Notes: a model not told the origin generated them from the sequence alone. Positions 1-7,297 are shown, counted from the first letter of the stretch. The stretch: DNA of 57,075 nucleotides from an uncultured Oscillospiraceae bacterium (GCA_944386055.1 CALWZP010000015.1:1-57075), one strand, 5' to 3'. Translations and numbers: made by a program.

Positions 1-630
1 GGGGACAAGCTGCCCAACGAGGTGGAGCTGTCCGCCCAGCTGGGGGTGAGCCGGGCCACCCTGCGGGAGGCCATCCGTACCCTGGCCGCCCGGGGAGTGC
101 TGGAGGTCCGCCGGGGGAAGGGCACCTTCGTGTCTTCCCGGGTGGAGGAGATCGAGGACTTCGGCTTCGGCGCCCTGGAGGGGGTGCGGGGGCAGCTGCG
201 GGACCTGTTCGAGCTGCGCTCCATCTTCGAGCCCAGGGCGGCGTCCCTGGCCTGCGCCCGGGCCAGCGACCAGGAGCTCTCGGACATCCTGGCGCGGGGA
301 CAGGCGGTGGAGGGGTGCATCCGGGCGGGCCGGGACCGCACCCAGGCGGACTGGGACTTCCACGCGGCCATCGTCCGGGCCACCCACAACGAATTCATGA
401 CCCGGCTGCTCCCCCTCATCGGCCAGGCGGTGGGCACCGCCGTGTCCGCCGGAGGCCACGGGGCGCGGCTGGCGGAGGACACCCTCCGGGACCACGCCCT
501 GCTGCTGGAGTTCCTGTCCAAGCGGGACGGGGCGGGAGCGGAGCACGCCATGGCCATCCACATGCGCCACGCCATGGCGGAGATGGGCCTGGAGCCGGAG
601 GAACCACAGACACGCAGCGGAGAGAGTTGA
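1..630 (+). CDS. GntR-family regulator, FadR/FCD subfamily (5' partial)
   Basis: The frame is open from base 1, so the start codon lies upstream of the window. The visible N-terminus is the second half of a winged helix-turn-helix ([15 protein letters not shown], then the wing RRGKGTFV). It is followed by an all-helical FCD domain containing the DWDFHAAI and HMRHAM segments, whose Asp/His residues usually bind metal in this subfamily. FCD regulators sense small acids or sugar acids and act as dimeric DNA-binding proteins. The effector cannot be told from sequence. The stop codon overlaps the -35 box of the next gene's promoter, so the two genes are probably separate transcription units. The family call is firm. 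Confidence 0.9.
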   Translation, partial: GDKLPNEVELSAQLGVSRATLREAIRTLAARGVLEVRRGKGTFVSSRVEEIEDFGFGALEGVRGQLRDLFELRSIFEPRAASLACARASDQELSDILARGQAVEGCIRAGRDRTQADWDFHAAIVRATHNEFMTRLLPLIGQAVGTAVSAGGHGARLAEDTLRDHALLLEFLSKRDGAGAEHAMAIHMRHAMAEMGLEPEEPQTRSGES

Positions 631-656
631 CAGCGCCCCCGCGCTCCCTGTATAAT
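627..656 (+). promoter_or_regulatory. Sigma-A promoter for the CmpB-like gene
   Basis: A perfect TTGACA (627-632) and a perfect TATAAT (651-656) are separated by 18 bp. The -35 overlaps the stop codon of the GntR gene. An ATG at 655 lies inside the -10 box and so cannot be the start of the downstream gene. Confidence 0.8.
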
Positions 657-690
657 GACGGCACCTGCAAAAAAGAGAGGGGGAGCGCCC

Positions 691-1380
691 ATGCTGGCGA
701 AACGGGCCTATGAGAGCGTCCGGGACGAGGTGAAGGGCACCCGGCACAAGCTGCTGAAGCTGTTCTGGATCTTTTTGCTGGCCTCCCTGGTGGGGGCGCT
801 GGTGGAGATCCTGTTCGTGGGGGTCACCACCGGGCGTTGGATGAGCCGCAGCGGCCTGCTCTACGGCCAGTTCAGCGCCATCTGGGGCCTGGGAGCGGTG
901 CTGATGACGGTGCTGCTCCACCGGCTGAGCGGGAAGAACGACCGGTATATTTTTATCTGCGGCGCTCTGCTGGGCGGCGGGTATGAATATCTGTGCAGCT
1001 GGGTGGGGGAGAAGGTCTTCGGCGTGCTGTTCTGGGATTACAGCGACTTCGTCTTTAACCTGGGCGGCCGGATCAATCTGCTGTTCTGCCTGTTCTGGGG
1101 CATGGCGGCGGTGGCGTGGGTGAAGGTGCTCTACCCCCGGATGAGCCGCCTTGTGGACCGGTTCATCAACTGGAAGCACAAGACCTTCGTCCTGGTGGTC
1201 ACCGTTTTGATGGTGGCGAATATCGTGGTCTCCCTGGCCGCCCTGTGGCGCTACGGGGAGCGGCAGGCCGGGGACGCCCCGGACAACGCCGTGGAGCGGT
1301 TCCTGGACGAGCACTACGACGACGAGTTCATGGAGCACCGATATCAGAACATGCGCCTGCCGGAGGACAGCGGGAGCTGA
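691..1380 (+). CDS. Integral membrane protein, CmpB-like putative ABC-transporter permease (PF06541-type)
   Basis: This 229-aa protein has about five hydrophobic segments (around residues 25-45, 55-80, 90-110, 135-155 and 170-190) and a charged, acidic C-terminal tail. The pattern of short helices with the GGGYEYLCSWVGEKVFG and FWDYSD segments matches the family annotated as putative ABC-transporter type IV/CmpB. This family is common and uncharacterised in Clostridia. The start at 691 is chosen because GAGAGGGGGAGC precedes it and the only upstream ATG sits in the -10 box. No ATPase is adjacent, so a transport role is not supported by context. It appears to be monocistronic, with its own promoter and a hairpin after the stop. 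Confidence 0.65.
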   Translation: MLAKRAYESVRDEVKGTRHKLLKLFWIFLLASLVGALVEILFVGVTTGRWMSRSGLLYGQFSAIWGLGAVLMTVLLHRLSGKNDRYIFICGALLGGGYEYLCSWVGEKVFGVLFWDYSDFVFNLGGRINLLFCLFWGMAAVAWVKVLYPRMSRLVDRFINWKHKTFVLVVTVLMVANIVVSLAALWRYGERQAGDAPDNAVERFLDEHYDDEFMEHRYQNMRLPEDSGS

Positions 1381-1400
1381 GGGAAAAATTGTCGAGAAGA

Positions 1401-1431
1401 AGAGGGGGCGGCCCGGAGGGCCGCCCCCTCT
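1401..1431 (+). terminator. Rho-independent-type hairpin after the CmpB-like gene
   Basis: A perfect 14-bp GC-rich stem (1401-1414 with 1418-1431) has a GGA loop. Only a weak T-run (TCTT) follows. Confidence 0.6.
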
Positions 1432-1469
1432 CTTGGGCTGGGGGAGCGCCTGTTCCGCCGCCCGCAGTC

Positions 1470-1498
1470 TTGCATTTCCGGGGAGGGAGGAGTATAAT
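1470..1498 (+). promoter_or_regulatory. Sigma-A promoter for the SLH-domain gene
   Basis: TTGCAT (1470-1475) and TATAAT (1493-1498) are separated by 17 bp. This gives a 5' leader of roughly 70 nt before the ATG at 1576. Confidence 0.65.
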
Positions 1499-1575
1499 GG
1501 CCCCAGAGACCCAAACAGCGGCAAAACCCGCGGGCGGCCGTTCGTCCGCGACCAAAACAAAGGGAGGAATACCAA

Positions 1576-2694
1576 ATGAGACAAAACAAGAGGATGGTTT
1601 CCCTGCTGCTGACCGCCGCGCTGTGCGTCGGCCTGATGTGCGCCCCCGCGGGGGCGGAGGCGTCCGGCGGCGCTTCCAGCTCCGTCATCCCGGAGGAGGC
1701 CAGCCAGGGCGCTGTGGCCCAGGTGGGGGACACGGTCACCCTCACGGGCAGCGACGGCACCGTGCTCACCTTTTCCGACGCCCGTTTAGGGGGTACCCTC
1801 TCCTTCACCGAGCCGGACCCCTACTATGAGGGCAGACAGGTGGAGCTGAAGACCATCATCGCCCAGCCGGGCTGCGTCGCCTACACCGACAACGCCGCCG
1901 CCGGGGAGGAGGACTACTACTCCGTGTTCTGCTATGAGTTCGCGGTCAAGTCCGACGGCACCTTCGGGGTGGAGGGCTGGCACGACATGAGCTTTGTGGG
2001 TGACACCGATGCGATGTTCGGCCTGGACCGGGAGATGTGGGGGTACAGCGTCGTACTGACCGCCTTCTACGCCGATGACGGCCGCTACTGCGTCACCACT
2101 CAGGAGGCCCTGGACCGGTTCTGCCAGCTCACCGATATCCCGCTGGAGGAGCCGGAGGCGGAGCCGCTCTTCACCGATGTGGCCCCCGACGCGTGGTACT
2201 ATGATTTCGTGAACACCGTGGTGGAGAAGGGCCTGTTCGCCGGCAACGGGGACGGCACCTTCGGCCCCGAGAACAACATGACCTACGCCGAGTTCCTGGT
2301 GGTGCTCAGCCAGTTCTCCGGCGACACCATCCCCGCCGCCCCCGCCGGCGGCAACTGGTACGACGGCTTTGTGGAGTGGGCGCAGCCCATCCTCCCCGCC
2401 GGCATCGCCGACGGCTTTGACGCCGAGGCCGCCATCACCCGGGAGGACATGGCCGCCCTGTTCGGCACCTTCCTGAACCTGTACGACTACTCCGCCGAGC
2501 TGGTGAACTCCGGCGACCCCGGCTTCACCGACGCAGAGGACATCGCCGACTACGCCCAGGGCGGCGTGGCGCTGTGCTATCAGCTTGGCATCATGGGCGG
2601 CAACGAGGATGGCACCTTCGCCCCCGACGCCAACGCCACCCGGGCCGAGGTGGCCGTCACCATGGTCCAGATGGCCAGAGTGATGGGCCGGTAA
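1576..2694 (+). CDS. Exported protein with S-layer homology (SLH) domains
   Basis: This 372-aa protein begins with a signal peptide: basic MRQNKR, a hydrophobic LLLTAALCVGLMCA core and cleavage near AGAEA. Residues ~30-190 form a unique region with no recognised fold. The C-terminal half carries SLH-type repeats, seen as FTDVAPDAWYYDFV with GNGDGTFGP, a degenerate middle copy around GNWYDGFVEWA, and GFTDAEDIADYA with GNEDGTFAPD. SLH domains usually anchor exported proteins to pyruvylated secondary wall polymer, so a cell-surface location is likely. A GGGAGG box precedes the ATG. The gene has its own promoter and a strong downstream hairpin, and no partner gene is evident. Confidence 0.85.
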   Translation: MRQNKRMVSLLLTAALCVGLMCAPAGAEASGGASSSVIPEEASQGAVAQVGDTVTLTGSDGTVLTFSDARLGGTLSFTEPDPYYEGRQVELKTIIAQPGCVAYTDNAAAGEEDYYSVFCYEFAVKSDGTFGVEGWHDMSFVGDTDAMFGLDREMWGYSVVLTAFYADDGRYCVTTQEALDRFCQLTDIPLEEPEAEPLFTDVAPDAWYYDFVNTVVEKGLFAGNGDGTFGPENNMTYAEFLVVLSQFSGDTIPAAPAGGNWYDGFVEWAQPILPAGIADGFDAEAAITREDMAALFGTFLNLYDYSAELVNSGDPGFTDAEDIADYAQGGVALCYQLGIMGGNEDGTFAPDANATRAEVAVTMVQMARVMGR

Positions 2695-2723
2695 GCCCAA
2701 TCAGGAATCGGAATTTGAAACGC

Positions 2724-2758
2724 AGGGGCGGGCCGCTGAAATCCAGCGGCCCGCCCCT
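2724..2758. terminator. Bidirectional terminator between the SLH gene and birA
   Basis: A perfect 15-bp stem (2724-2738 with 2744-2758) with a 5-nt loop lies between two convergent genes. Short T-runs flank both sides. Confidence 0.75.
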
Positions 2759-2770
2759 TTGCCTGCCCGG

Positions 2771-3760
2771 TCAGGCGTAGCCCAGCAGGCCGCGGACAGA
2801 CACCTCGCCGGAGGACACCGCCTCCAGGCTGCCGTCGGCGTGGCGGACCACCAGACGGAACTGGTCGTCCACCTCCTGAGCGAACACCTCCTCCTGTGTT
2901 CCCCGGCGCAGCAGCACCGCCTGCCGTCCCAGGGTGGCGCAGTCCGCCCGATAGCGGGCCAGCCACCGCGCCCGGTTTCCGGCCAGGAAATCCCGGTACA
3001 TCCGGTCCAGCGCCCGGAGCTGGCACACCGCCAGGTCGGACCGCCGTACAGAAAGCCCCTCCCGGGCCAGGGAGGTAGCGGCGGCCGCCGCCTCCGGGGG
3101 AAGGACCTGGGGGTCCAGGTCGATGTTGGTGCCGATCCCCACGATGACCCACTGCAGCGCGCCGGTCTCCCCCTCCACCTCCATCTCGGTGAGGATGCCG
3201 CACAGCTTCTTTCCGGACAGGAGGATGTCGTTGGGCCACTTGATCTGAGGGCGGACGCCGCAGGCCTCCTCCACCCCGTCGCAGATGGCCACGGCCGCCC
3301 AGGCGGTGAGGTCCACCGCCCGGGTCGGGTCCAGGGGAGGGCGCAGCAGGATGGACAGGTACAGCCCCCCCTCGGGGGAGAGAAAGCTGCGCCCCTGCCG
3401 ACCACGCCCGCCTGTCTGCTTCCGTGCAATGAGGGCCAGCCCCTCCGCCGCCCCGGCCAGGGCCCGGCGCTTCAATTCGGTATTGGTGGAGTCGGTCTCG
3501 TCCAGACAGACCAGCTCCCGCCCCACCAGACAGTCCTTCAGCTGCCCGGTGAGCTCCCCCGGCCGAAGGACATCCGGCCCGCCGGCCAGGCGGTAACCCC
3601 GTCTGGTGAGGGAGTCGATGCGGTAGCCGTCCTGACGGAGCGCCTCGACGGCCTTCCACACCGCAGCGCGGCTGATTCCCAGCCTCCGGCTGATGTCCTG
3701 ACCGGAGAGATAGTCCGTCCCGCTTGCCTTCAGAAGAGCAAGGACCTGTTCCTGGATCAT
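2771..3760 (-). CDS. birA: Bifunctional biotin-[acetyl-CoA-carboxylase] ligase / biotin repressor
   Basis: BirA activates biotin with ATP to biotinyl-AMP and attaches it to the biotin carrier lysine of biotin-dependent carboxylases. The bifunctional type also represses biotin genes. This 329-aa protein has an N-terminal helix-turn-helix (SGQDISRRLGISRAAVWKAV, residues ~18-37). The catalytic domain carries GRGRQGR and KWPNDI, and a small C-terminal domain follows. The start at 3760 follows GGAGGGGACTGAT and gives the normal family length, although the frame stays open far upstream. The gene diverges from bioY, and the 138-bp gap holds promoters for both plus a palindromic operator. The N-terminal DNA-binding domain shows this is the regulatory form. 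Confidence 0.95.
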   Translation of the reverse strand: MIQEQVLALLKASGTDYLSGQDISRRLGISRAAVWKAVEALRQDGYRIDSLTRRGYRLAGGPDVLRPGELTGQLKDCLVGRELVCLDETDSTNTELKRRALAGAAEGLALIARKQTGGRGRQGRSFLSPEGGLYLSILLRPPLDPTRAVDLTAWAAVAICDGVEEACGVRPQIKWPNDILLSGKKLCGILTEMEVEGETGALQWVIVGIGTNIDLDPQVLPPEAAAAATSLAREGLSVRRSDLAVCQLRALDRMYRDFLAGNRARWLARYRADCATLGRQAVLLRRGTQEEVFAQEVDDQFRLVVRHADGSLEAVSSGEVSVRGLLGYA

Positions 3761-3782
3761 ATCAGTCCCCTCCTTTTTCTCC

Positions 3783-3811
3783 AGTATACCCCCCGGGAGA
3801 TAAAAGGTCAA
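3783..3811 (-). promoter_or_regulatory. birA promoter
   Basis: On the minus strand, TTGACC (3811-3806) and TATACT (3788-3783) are separated by 17 bp, about 23 bp upstream of the birA start. Confidence 0.6.
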
Positions 3812-3828
3812 CCTGAGAAGAAAAAAGG

Positions 3829-3857
3829 TTGACAAATGGAGTGGGAGGCTGTATTGT
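3829..3857 (+). promoter_or_regulatory. bioY promoter overlapped by the BirA operator
   Basis: TTGACA (3829-3834) and TATTGT (3852-3857) are separated by 17 bp. The -10 lies inside the left half-site of the 3853-3885 inverted repeat, so operator occupancy would block RNA polymerase. Confidence 0.75.
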
Positions 3858-3885
3858 AAACTGAACAGAAAATTAAGTTTACAAT
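3853..3885. promoter_or_regulatory. BirA-type biotin operator
   Basis: A perfect 10-bp inverted repeat, ATTGTAAACT (3853-3862) and AGTTTACAAT (3876-3885), has a 13-nt spacer. The half-site TTGTAAAC with its ~15-nt core spacing matches the known Firmicutes BirA-site architecture (TTGTWAAC-N14-16-GTTWACAA). It sits on the -10 of bioY and next to birA. Confidence 0.85.
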
Positions 3886-3898
3886 TGGGGGCGTGATC

Positions 3899-4441
3899 AT
3901 GAGGAGCGAGGTCAGGTATCTGGTACTGGCGGGACTGTTTGCCGCCCTCACCGCGGTGGGGGCGTTTCTCCGCTTCCCCCTGGGGACCATGTCGGTGACC
4001 CTGCAGTTTTTCTTCACCGCCATGGCGGGGGTGCTGCTGGGGCCGAAGTGGGGGGCGGCGTCCCAGGGAGTGTATGTGGCGCTGGGGCTGGTGGGGCTGC
4101 CGGTGTTCACCATGGGGGGCGGTCCCTCCTATCTGCTGCAGCCCAGTATGGGTTTTCTCCTGGGGCTGATCCCCGCGGCGTGGGTCATCGGCCGGCTGTG
4201 CGGAAAGGACCCTGGAAGGCTGCGCATCGCGGCGGCGTGCGCCGCAGGACTGGGGATGCTGTACCTGGTGGGGCTGCCCTATATGGGGGCGGTGCTGCGG
4301 CTGTATCTGCACCGGGAGATCGGCCTGGAGGCCCTGCTGTGGACGGGGATGGCGGTCTATCTCCCCGGGGATGCTCTGAAGATCGCGGTGACGGTCCTTC
4401 TGGCACCGGTCCTCTCCCGCCGCCTGGGCCGGATGGGTTAA
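3899..4441 (+). CDS. bioY: Biotin ECF transporter substrate-binding subunit BioY
   Basis: BioY is the membrane-embedded biotin-binding S-component of ECF transporters. It imports biotin with the shared EcfA/A'/T energising module, which is not in this window. The 180-aa sequence is hydrophobic throughout, with about six membrane segments. It carries the family pattern around PLGTMSVTLQFFFTAMAGVLLG and GGPSYLLQPSMGFLLG. The ATG at 3899 suits the GGGGG ribosome site at 3886-3890 better than the in-frame GTG at 3893. Divergence from birA and the operator on its -10 indicate biotin-repressed uptake. No biosynthetic bio genes are adjacent, consistent with scavenging. Confidence 0.9.
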   Translation: MRSEVRYLVLAGLFAALTAVGAFLRFPLGTMSVTLQFFFTAMAGVLLGPKWGAASQGVYVALGLVGLPVFTMGGGPSYLLQPSMGFLLGLIPAAWVIGRLCGKDPGRLRIAAACAAGLGMLYLVGLPYMGAVLRLYLHREIGLEALLWTGMAVYLPGDALKIAVTVLLAPVLSRRLGRMG

Positions 4442-4443
4442 AG

Positions 4444-4472
4444 GCATATCCAGCTCCGTTGTCCCATAGAAT
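4444..4472 (+). promoter_or_regulatory. Sigma-E-like (mother-cell) promoter for yabP-yabQ
   Basis: GCATATC (4444-4450), 14 nt, then CATAGAAT (4465-4472) closely resembles the sigma-E consensus known in Bacillus (KMATATT, 13-15 nt, CATACAAT-like). It lies 36 bp upstream of yabP. No good sigma-A hexamers are visible in the same gap. Confidence 0.55.
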
Positions 4473-4508
4473 GGTACCACATCCTGGAATGAGAAAGGCG
4501 GGAGGAGC

Positions 4509-4790
4509 ATGGGGACCGGGGAGCGGGACGGCGGCGCCGTCCATCATGTGATTTTGGAGGGGCGGGAGCATCTCTCCGTCTCCGGAGTGGAGGAGGTGGA
4601 GAGTTTCGACGAGAACACCATCGTCATGGAGACCAGCCAGGGCACCCTGGTGGTCAGCGGCCAGGGGCTTCACATCGAAAAGCTTTCCCTGGACGGGGGC
4701 GACCTGAAGGTGGAGGGGACCATCGACACCCTGAGTTATGAGGAGAGCCGCAGAGAGAGGGGCGGGCTGTTCTCCCGGCTGCTGGGCTGA
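4509..4790 (+). CDS. yabP: Sporulation protein YabP
   Basis: This 93-aa protein matches the YabP/YqfC family, with the core around HHVILEGREHLSVSGVEEVESFDE and GTLVVSGQGLHIEKLSL. The fold is short and beta-rich with no signal or membrane segment. In Bacillus subtilis yabP lies in an operon with yabQ, divIC and yabR and is expressed in the mother cell under sigma-E. The same order is kept here. YabQ starts 2 nt after the yabP stop, suggesting translational coupling. The molecular role of YabP is not known. The gene identifies the host as a spore former. The ATG at 4509 follows GGCGGGAGGAGC. Confidence 0.9.
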   Translation: MGTGERDGGAVHHVILEGREHLSVSGVEEVESFDENTIVMETSQGTLVVSGQGLHIEKLSLDGGDLKVEGTIDTLSYEESRRERGGLFSRLLG

Positions 4791-4792
4791 GG

Positions 4793-5509
4793 ATGGAGGT
4801 CTCCGTCACCGCCCAGGCGGCGGCCTTTGCCGGCGGACTGGGGCTCGGCTTCGGATTGGGACTGCTGTATGATCTGCTGCGTCTGGTCCGTCACAGACTG
4901 CGCCTGCCCCTGCTGTCCGGGACGCTGGATCTCCTGTTCTGGGCGGCGGCCACCATCGTGCTGTTCCTGTGGACGCTGACGGTGGAGGGAGGGCAGATGC
5001 GGATCTATACCATTTTGTCCATCGCCCTGGGCGGCGTGGCCTATTTTCTGTCGCTGAGCCGGCCGGTCCTCAAAATCGGGGGGGCGGCCGCCGATCTGCT
5101 GGGGCTGTTGTGGCATCTGCTCACCCGTCCGGCGGCCGCTCTGCAAAAAGTGGGCAAAAAAATCAGAAAAAATCTGAAAAACATCTTTCTTTATTTCAGA
5201 GAATGGTATAAAATAGAGCACATAACCAGAGAGATGGATGCTGTGCTCCGGACCCGAAGGGGACGGACAGGGGGAGGCGGAGGACATGAAGACCAAAAAA
5301 GCGGGCCTGATGACAAAGATCGTGGTGGCGGTCCTTCTGGTCTACATGGCCGTTTCCCTGCTGGATCTGCGCACACGGATCCAGACCGCCCAGAGCGAGC
5401 TGGACGAGCTGAACCTCCAGGTGACGGCCCAGACGCAGGAGAACGCCGAGCTGTCCGACGCCATCGCCAACAGCGACGATCCGGCGGTGCTGGAGCGCGT
5501 CGCCCGTGA
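4793..5509 (+). CDS. yabQ: Spore cortex biosynthesis protein YabQ, reading frame overrunning divIC
   Basis: YabQ is a mother-cell membrane protein required for spore cortex formation. The first ~125 residues show the family features: an N-terminal hydrophobic segment with GLGLGFGLGLLYDLLR, further membrane helices near residues 40-65 and 75-95, then a basic amphipathic stretch (KVGKKIRKNLKNIFLYF). After about residue 165 the sequence becomes low-complexity and Gly/Arg-rich, and runs 224 nt out of frame through divIC before its first stop at 5507-5509. The nominal 238 aa therefore probably includes a non-conserved tail. The family membership is clear, but the true C-terminus is uncertain. A frame error or a lost stop are the alternatives. 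Confidence 0.75.
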   Translation: MEVSVTAQAAAFAGGLGLGFGLGLLYDLLRLVRHRLRLPLLSGTLDLLFWAAATIVLFLWTLTVEGGQMRIYTILSIALGGVAYFLSLSRPVLKIGGAAADLLGLLWHLLTRPAAALQKVGKKIRKNLKNIFLYFREWYKIEHITREMDAVLRTRRGRTGGGGGHEDQKSGPDDKDRGGGPSGLHGRFPAGSAHTDPDRPERAGRAEPPGDGPDAGERRAVRRHRQQRRSGGAGARRP

Positions 5510-5561
5510 CAAGGGCTATGTCATGGAGGGGGAGCGGATCATGGTGGATGTCTCCAACTGA
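5286..5561 (+). CDS. divIC: Septum formation initiator, DivIC/FtsB family
   Basis: DivIC is a bitopic division protein that forms a complex with FtsL and DivIB at the septum. This 91-aa protein has a short cytoplasmic basic N-terminus (MKTKK), a single membrane helix (IVVAVLLVYMAVSLLDL) and a heptad-rich coiled coil (residues ~30-65). It ends with the family motif ERVARDKGYVMEGERI. The ATG at 5286 follows GGAGGCGGAGGAC. Its whole 5' two-thirds overlaps the open tail of yabQ in another frame. The position between yabQ and yabR matches the Bacillus order and supports the assignment. Confidence 0.85.
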   Translation: MKTKKAGLMTKIVVAVLLVYMAVSLLDLRTRIQTAQSELDELNLQVTAQTQENAELSDAIANSDDPAVLERVARDKGYVMEGERIMVDVSN

Positions 5562-5642
5562 GGTATCCCCTGACGGCTCCGCCGGAGTACCAAAGAGAAA
5601 TCTCCCCGGCTGCAAATTGCAAGGAGGAACTATCTGTCGTTT

Positions 5643-6110
5643 ATGGAGTTTGGTGTTGGTTCGATCGTAGAGGGTAAGGTCACCGGAATCACCAAGTTTG
5701 GGGCGTTTGTCGCCCTGCCGGACGGGAAGTCCGGGCTGGTGCATATTTCGGAGATCGCGTATTCGTATGTCAATGAGGTGTCCGACTTTTTGAAGGTGGG
5801 GCAGCAGGTGAAGGTGAGGGTCATCGGGATCGACGATTCCAACCGGATCAACCTGTCCATCAAGAAGGCCATGGACCCTCCGCCGCGCCATCCGGCGGGC
5901 CAGGGCGGCGCCCCACGGACCGCCGGGCGCCCCGGAGGAGGGGGCGGACCCCGCGGCGGCGGCTTCTCACCCCGGACGGCGCAGCCCAAGGAGCCCGCCA
6001 CCTTTGAGGATAAGCTGAAGCAGTTTATGCAGTCCTCCGACAGCAAACTTTCTGAACTTCGATATATGGAGAAAAGGTCCGGCTCCCGCCGGGGCAACGG
6101 CCGCCGGTGA
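5643..6110 (+). CDS. yabR: S1 RNA-binding domain protein YabR
   Basis: Residues 1-75 form an S1/OB-fold RNA-binding domain, with the typical GSIVEGKVTGITKFGAFVAL, GLVHISEIA and INLSIKKA segments. The rest of the 155-aa protein is a flexible Pro/Gly/Arg-rich linker (about 80-120) and a short helical C-terminus (FEDKLKQFMQSSDSKLSEL). It resembles YabR/general stress protein 13, a small ribosome- or RNA-associated protein whose precise role is unsettled. A purine-rich AAGGAGGAA box lies 12 nt before the ATG. The gene closes the yabP-yabQ-divIC-yabR block, and a hairpin follows. Confidence 0.85.
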   Translation: MEFGVGSIVEGKVTGITKFGAFVALPDGKSGLVHISEIAYSYVNEVSDFLKVGQQVKVRVIGIDDSNRINLSIKKAMDPPPRHPAGQGGAPRTAGRPGGGGGPRGGGFSPRTAQPKEPATFEDKLKQFMQSSDSKLSELRYMEKRSGSRRGNGRR

Positions 6111-6130
6111 CGGCGGAACACAGCCGTAAA

Positions 6131-6159
6131 AAACGCGCAGCCGCCAAGGCTGCGCGTTT
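6131..6159 (+). terminator. Terminator after yabR
   Basis: A perfect 12-bp stem (6131-6142 with 6148-6159) has a 5-nt loop. The outer AAA/TTT pairs are followed by CCCTTGT. Confidence 0.7.
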
Positions 6160-6176
6160 CCCTTGTCAGGAAAAAA

Positions 6177-6203
6177 GACGCCCGCCCCTGAGGGGCAGGC
6201 GTC
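6177..6203. terminator. Second hairpin in the yabR-fumarase gap
   Basis: GACGCC-C-GCCCC (6177-6188) pairs with GGGGC-A-GGCGTC (6192-6203) around a TGA loop, with one internal mismatch. There is no T-run downstream, so its role is uncertain. The remaining bases to 6349 show no other feature. Confidence 0.35.
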
Positions 6204-6349
6204 CATCGTGCGAGGGAGAATGGAATGAATGCAGGGATCCCAATTCACAGATTGGTCTGAGCTGCAGTCTGAGAATACCACAATTTTCCTGAAACTGTCA
6301 AGGGGAAGTTTTGTCGAAACGGGGCGACAGGCCCAAAAAGGAGAGGCAT

Positions 6350-7192
6350 ATGAGAGAGATCACCTACGACCAGATCGTCTCCGCGGTGCGGAGTCTTTGC
6401 ATCACCGCCAATACGGTGCTTCCTGCCGACCTGTGCCAGGCCATCCGAACGGCCCGGGAGGAGGAGGTCTCGCCGGTGGGACAGGCCATTCTGGGGGATC
6501 TGGAGGAGAACTTCACCTTTGCGGGGGCACGGGGGCTGCCCATCTGCCAGGATACTGGGATGGCGGTGGTGTTCGTCCGGCTGGGGCAGGAGGTGCGCAT
6601 CACCGGCGGCCTGCTCACCGCGGCCATCCACGAGGGGGTGGCCAAGGGGTATCTGGAGGGGAACCTGCGCTGTTCCGTGGTGGCGGACCCGCTGCGCCGG
6701 GAGAACACGGGCAACAACACCCCCGCCATCATCCACCTGCAGATGGCGGCGGGAGATCAGCTGGAGCTGACGGTGGCACCCAAGGGGTTTGGAAGCGAGA
6801 ATATGACCGCCCTGAAGATGTTCACGCCCTCCGCCACCCGGGAGGATATCATCTCCTTCCTGGTGGAGACGGTGGAGCGGGCGGGCTCCAACCCCTGTCC
6901 CCCGGTGGTGGTGGGAGTGGGGCTGGGCGGTACCTCCGAGATGGCGGCGCTGCTGGCCAAACAGTCGCTGCTGCGTCCGGTGGACCAGCGCAGCAGCGAC
7001 CCCTTCTACGCCGGAATGGAGGCGGAGGCGCTGGAGCGCATCAACGCCCTGGGCATTGGACCTCAGGGACTGGGGGGGACCACCACGGCCCTGTCGGTGG
7101 CCATCACCCCCTATCCCACCCACATCGCAGGGCTGCCCTGCGCGGTGAATCTGGGCTGCCATGTCACCCGCCACGCCAGCCTGACGCTTTGA
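6350..7192 (+). CDS. Class I fumarate hydratase, alpha (N-terminal) subunit
   Basis: Two-subunit class I fumarases and L(+)-tartrate dehydratases use an oxygen-labile [4Fe-4S] cluster to add or remove water (fumarate to malate). This 280-aa protein is the full alpha subunit. The three cluster cysteines are present at about C66 (LPICQDTG), C183 (NPCPPVVVGVGLGG) and C270 (LGCHVTRH). AAAAGGAG precedes the ATG at 6350, making the upstream in-frame TTG at 6311 unlikely. The beta subunit normally lies immediately downstream. Here the next gene is ackA on the other strand, so the beta subunit must be elsewhere or absent. Tartrate dehydratase alpha is the main alternative. Confidence 0.85.
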   Translation: MREITYDQIVSAVRSLCITANTVLPADLCQAIRTAREEEVSPVGQAILGDLEENFTFAGARGLPICQDTGMAVVFVRLGQEVRITGGLLTAAIHEGVAKGYLEGNLRCSVVADPLRRENTGNNTPAIIHLQMAAGDQLELTVAPKGFGSENMTALKMFTPSATREDIISFLVETVERAGSNPCPPVVVGVGLGGTSEMAALLAKQSLLRPVDQRSSDPFYAGMEAEALERINALGIGPQGLGGTTTALSVAITPYPTHIAGLPCAVNLGCHVTRHASLTL

Positions 7193-7205
7193 GAAAAAGA
7201 AGGGG

Positions 7206-7241
7206 CCGGCCCGGAGGAGAATTTTCCCCCGGGCCGGTCTT
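7206..7241 (+). terminator. Terminator after the fumarase alpha gene
   Basis: CCGGCCCGG (7206-7214) pairs with CCGGGCCGG (7229-7237) around a 14-nt loop, followed by TCTTTT. Confidence 0.65.
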
Positions 7242-7297
7242 TTGCGTCTGGGGGGAGAGAGCTTTCGGATGGGAGTGTTCGAGCCGGGCGCGAAAAG

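Noticed and set aside
655-690. Upstream ATG (655) as start of the CmpB-like protein
   Set aside because: The codon lies inside the TATAAT of a near-perfect promoter, so it would not be on the transcript. The ATG at 691 has a ribosome site.
2771-4510. A 579-aa BirA fusion starting at 4510
   Set aside because: The extra N-terminal part is antisense to bioY and low-complexity. The birA promoter, ribosome site and family length all point to 3760.
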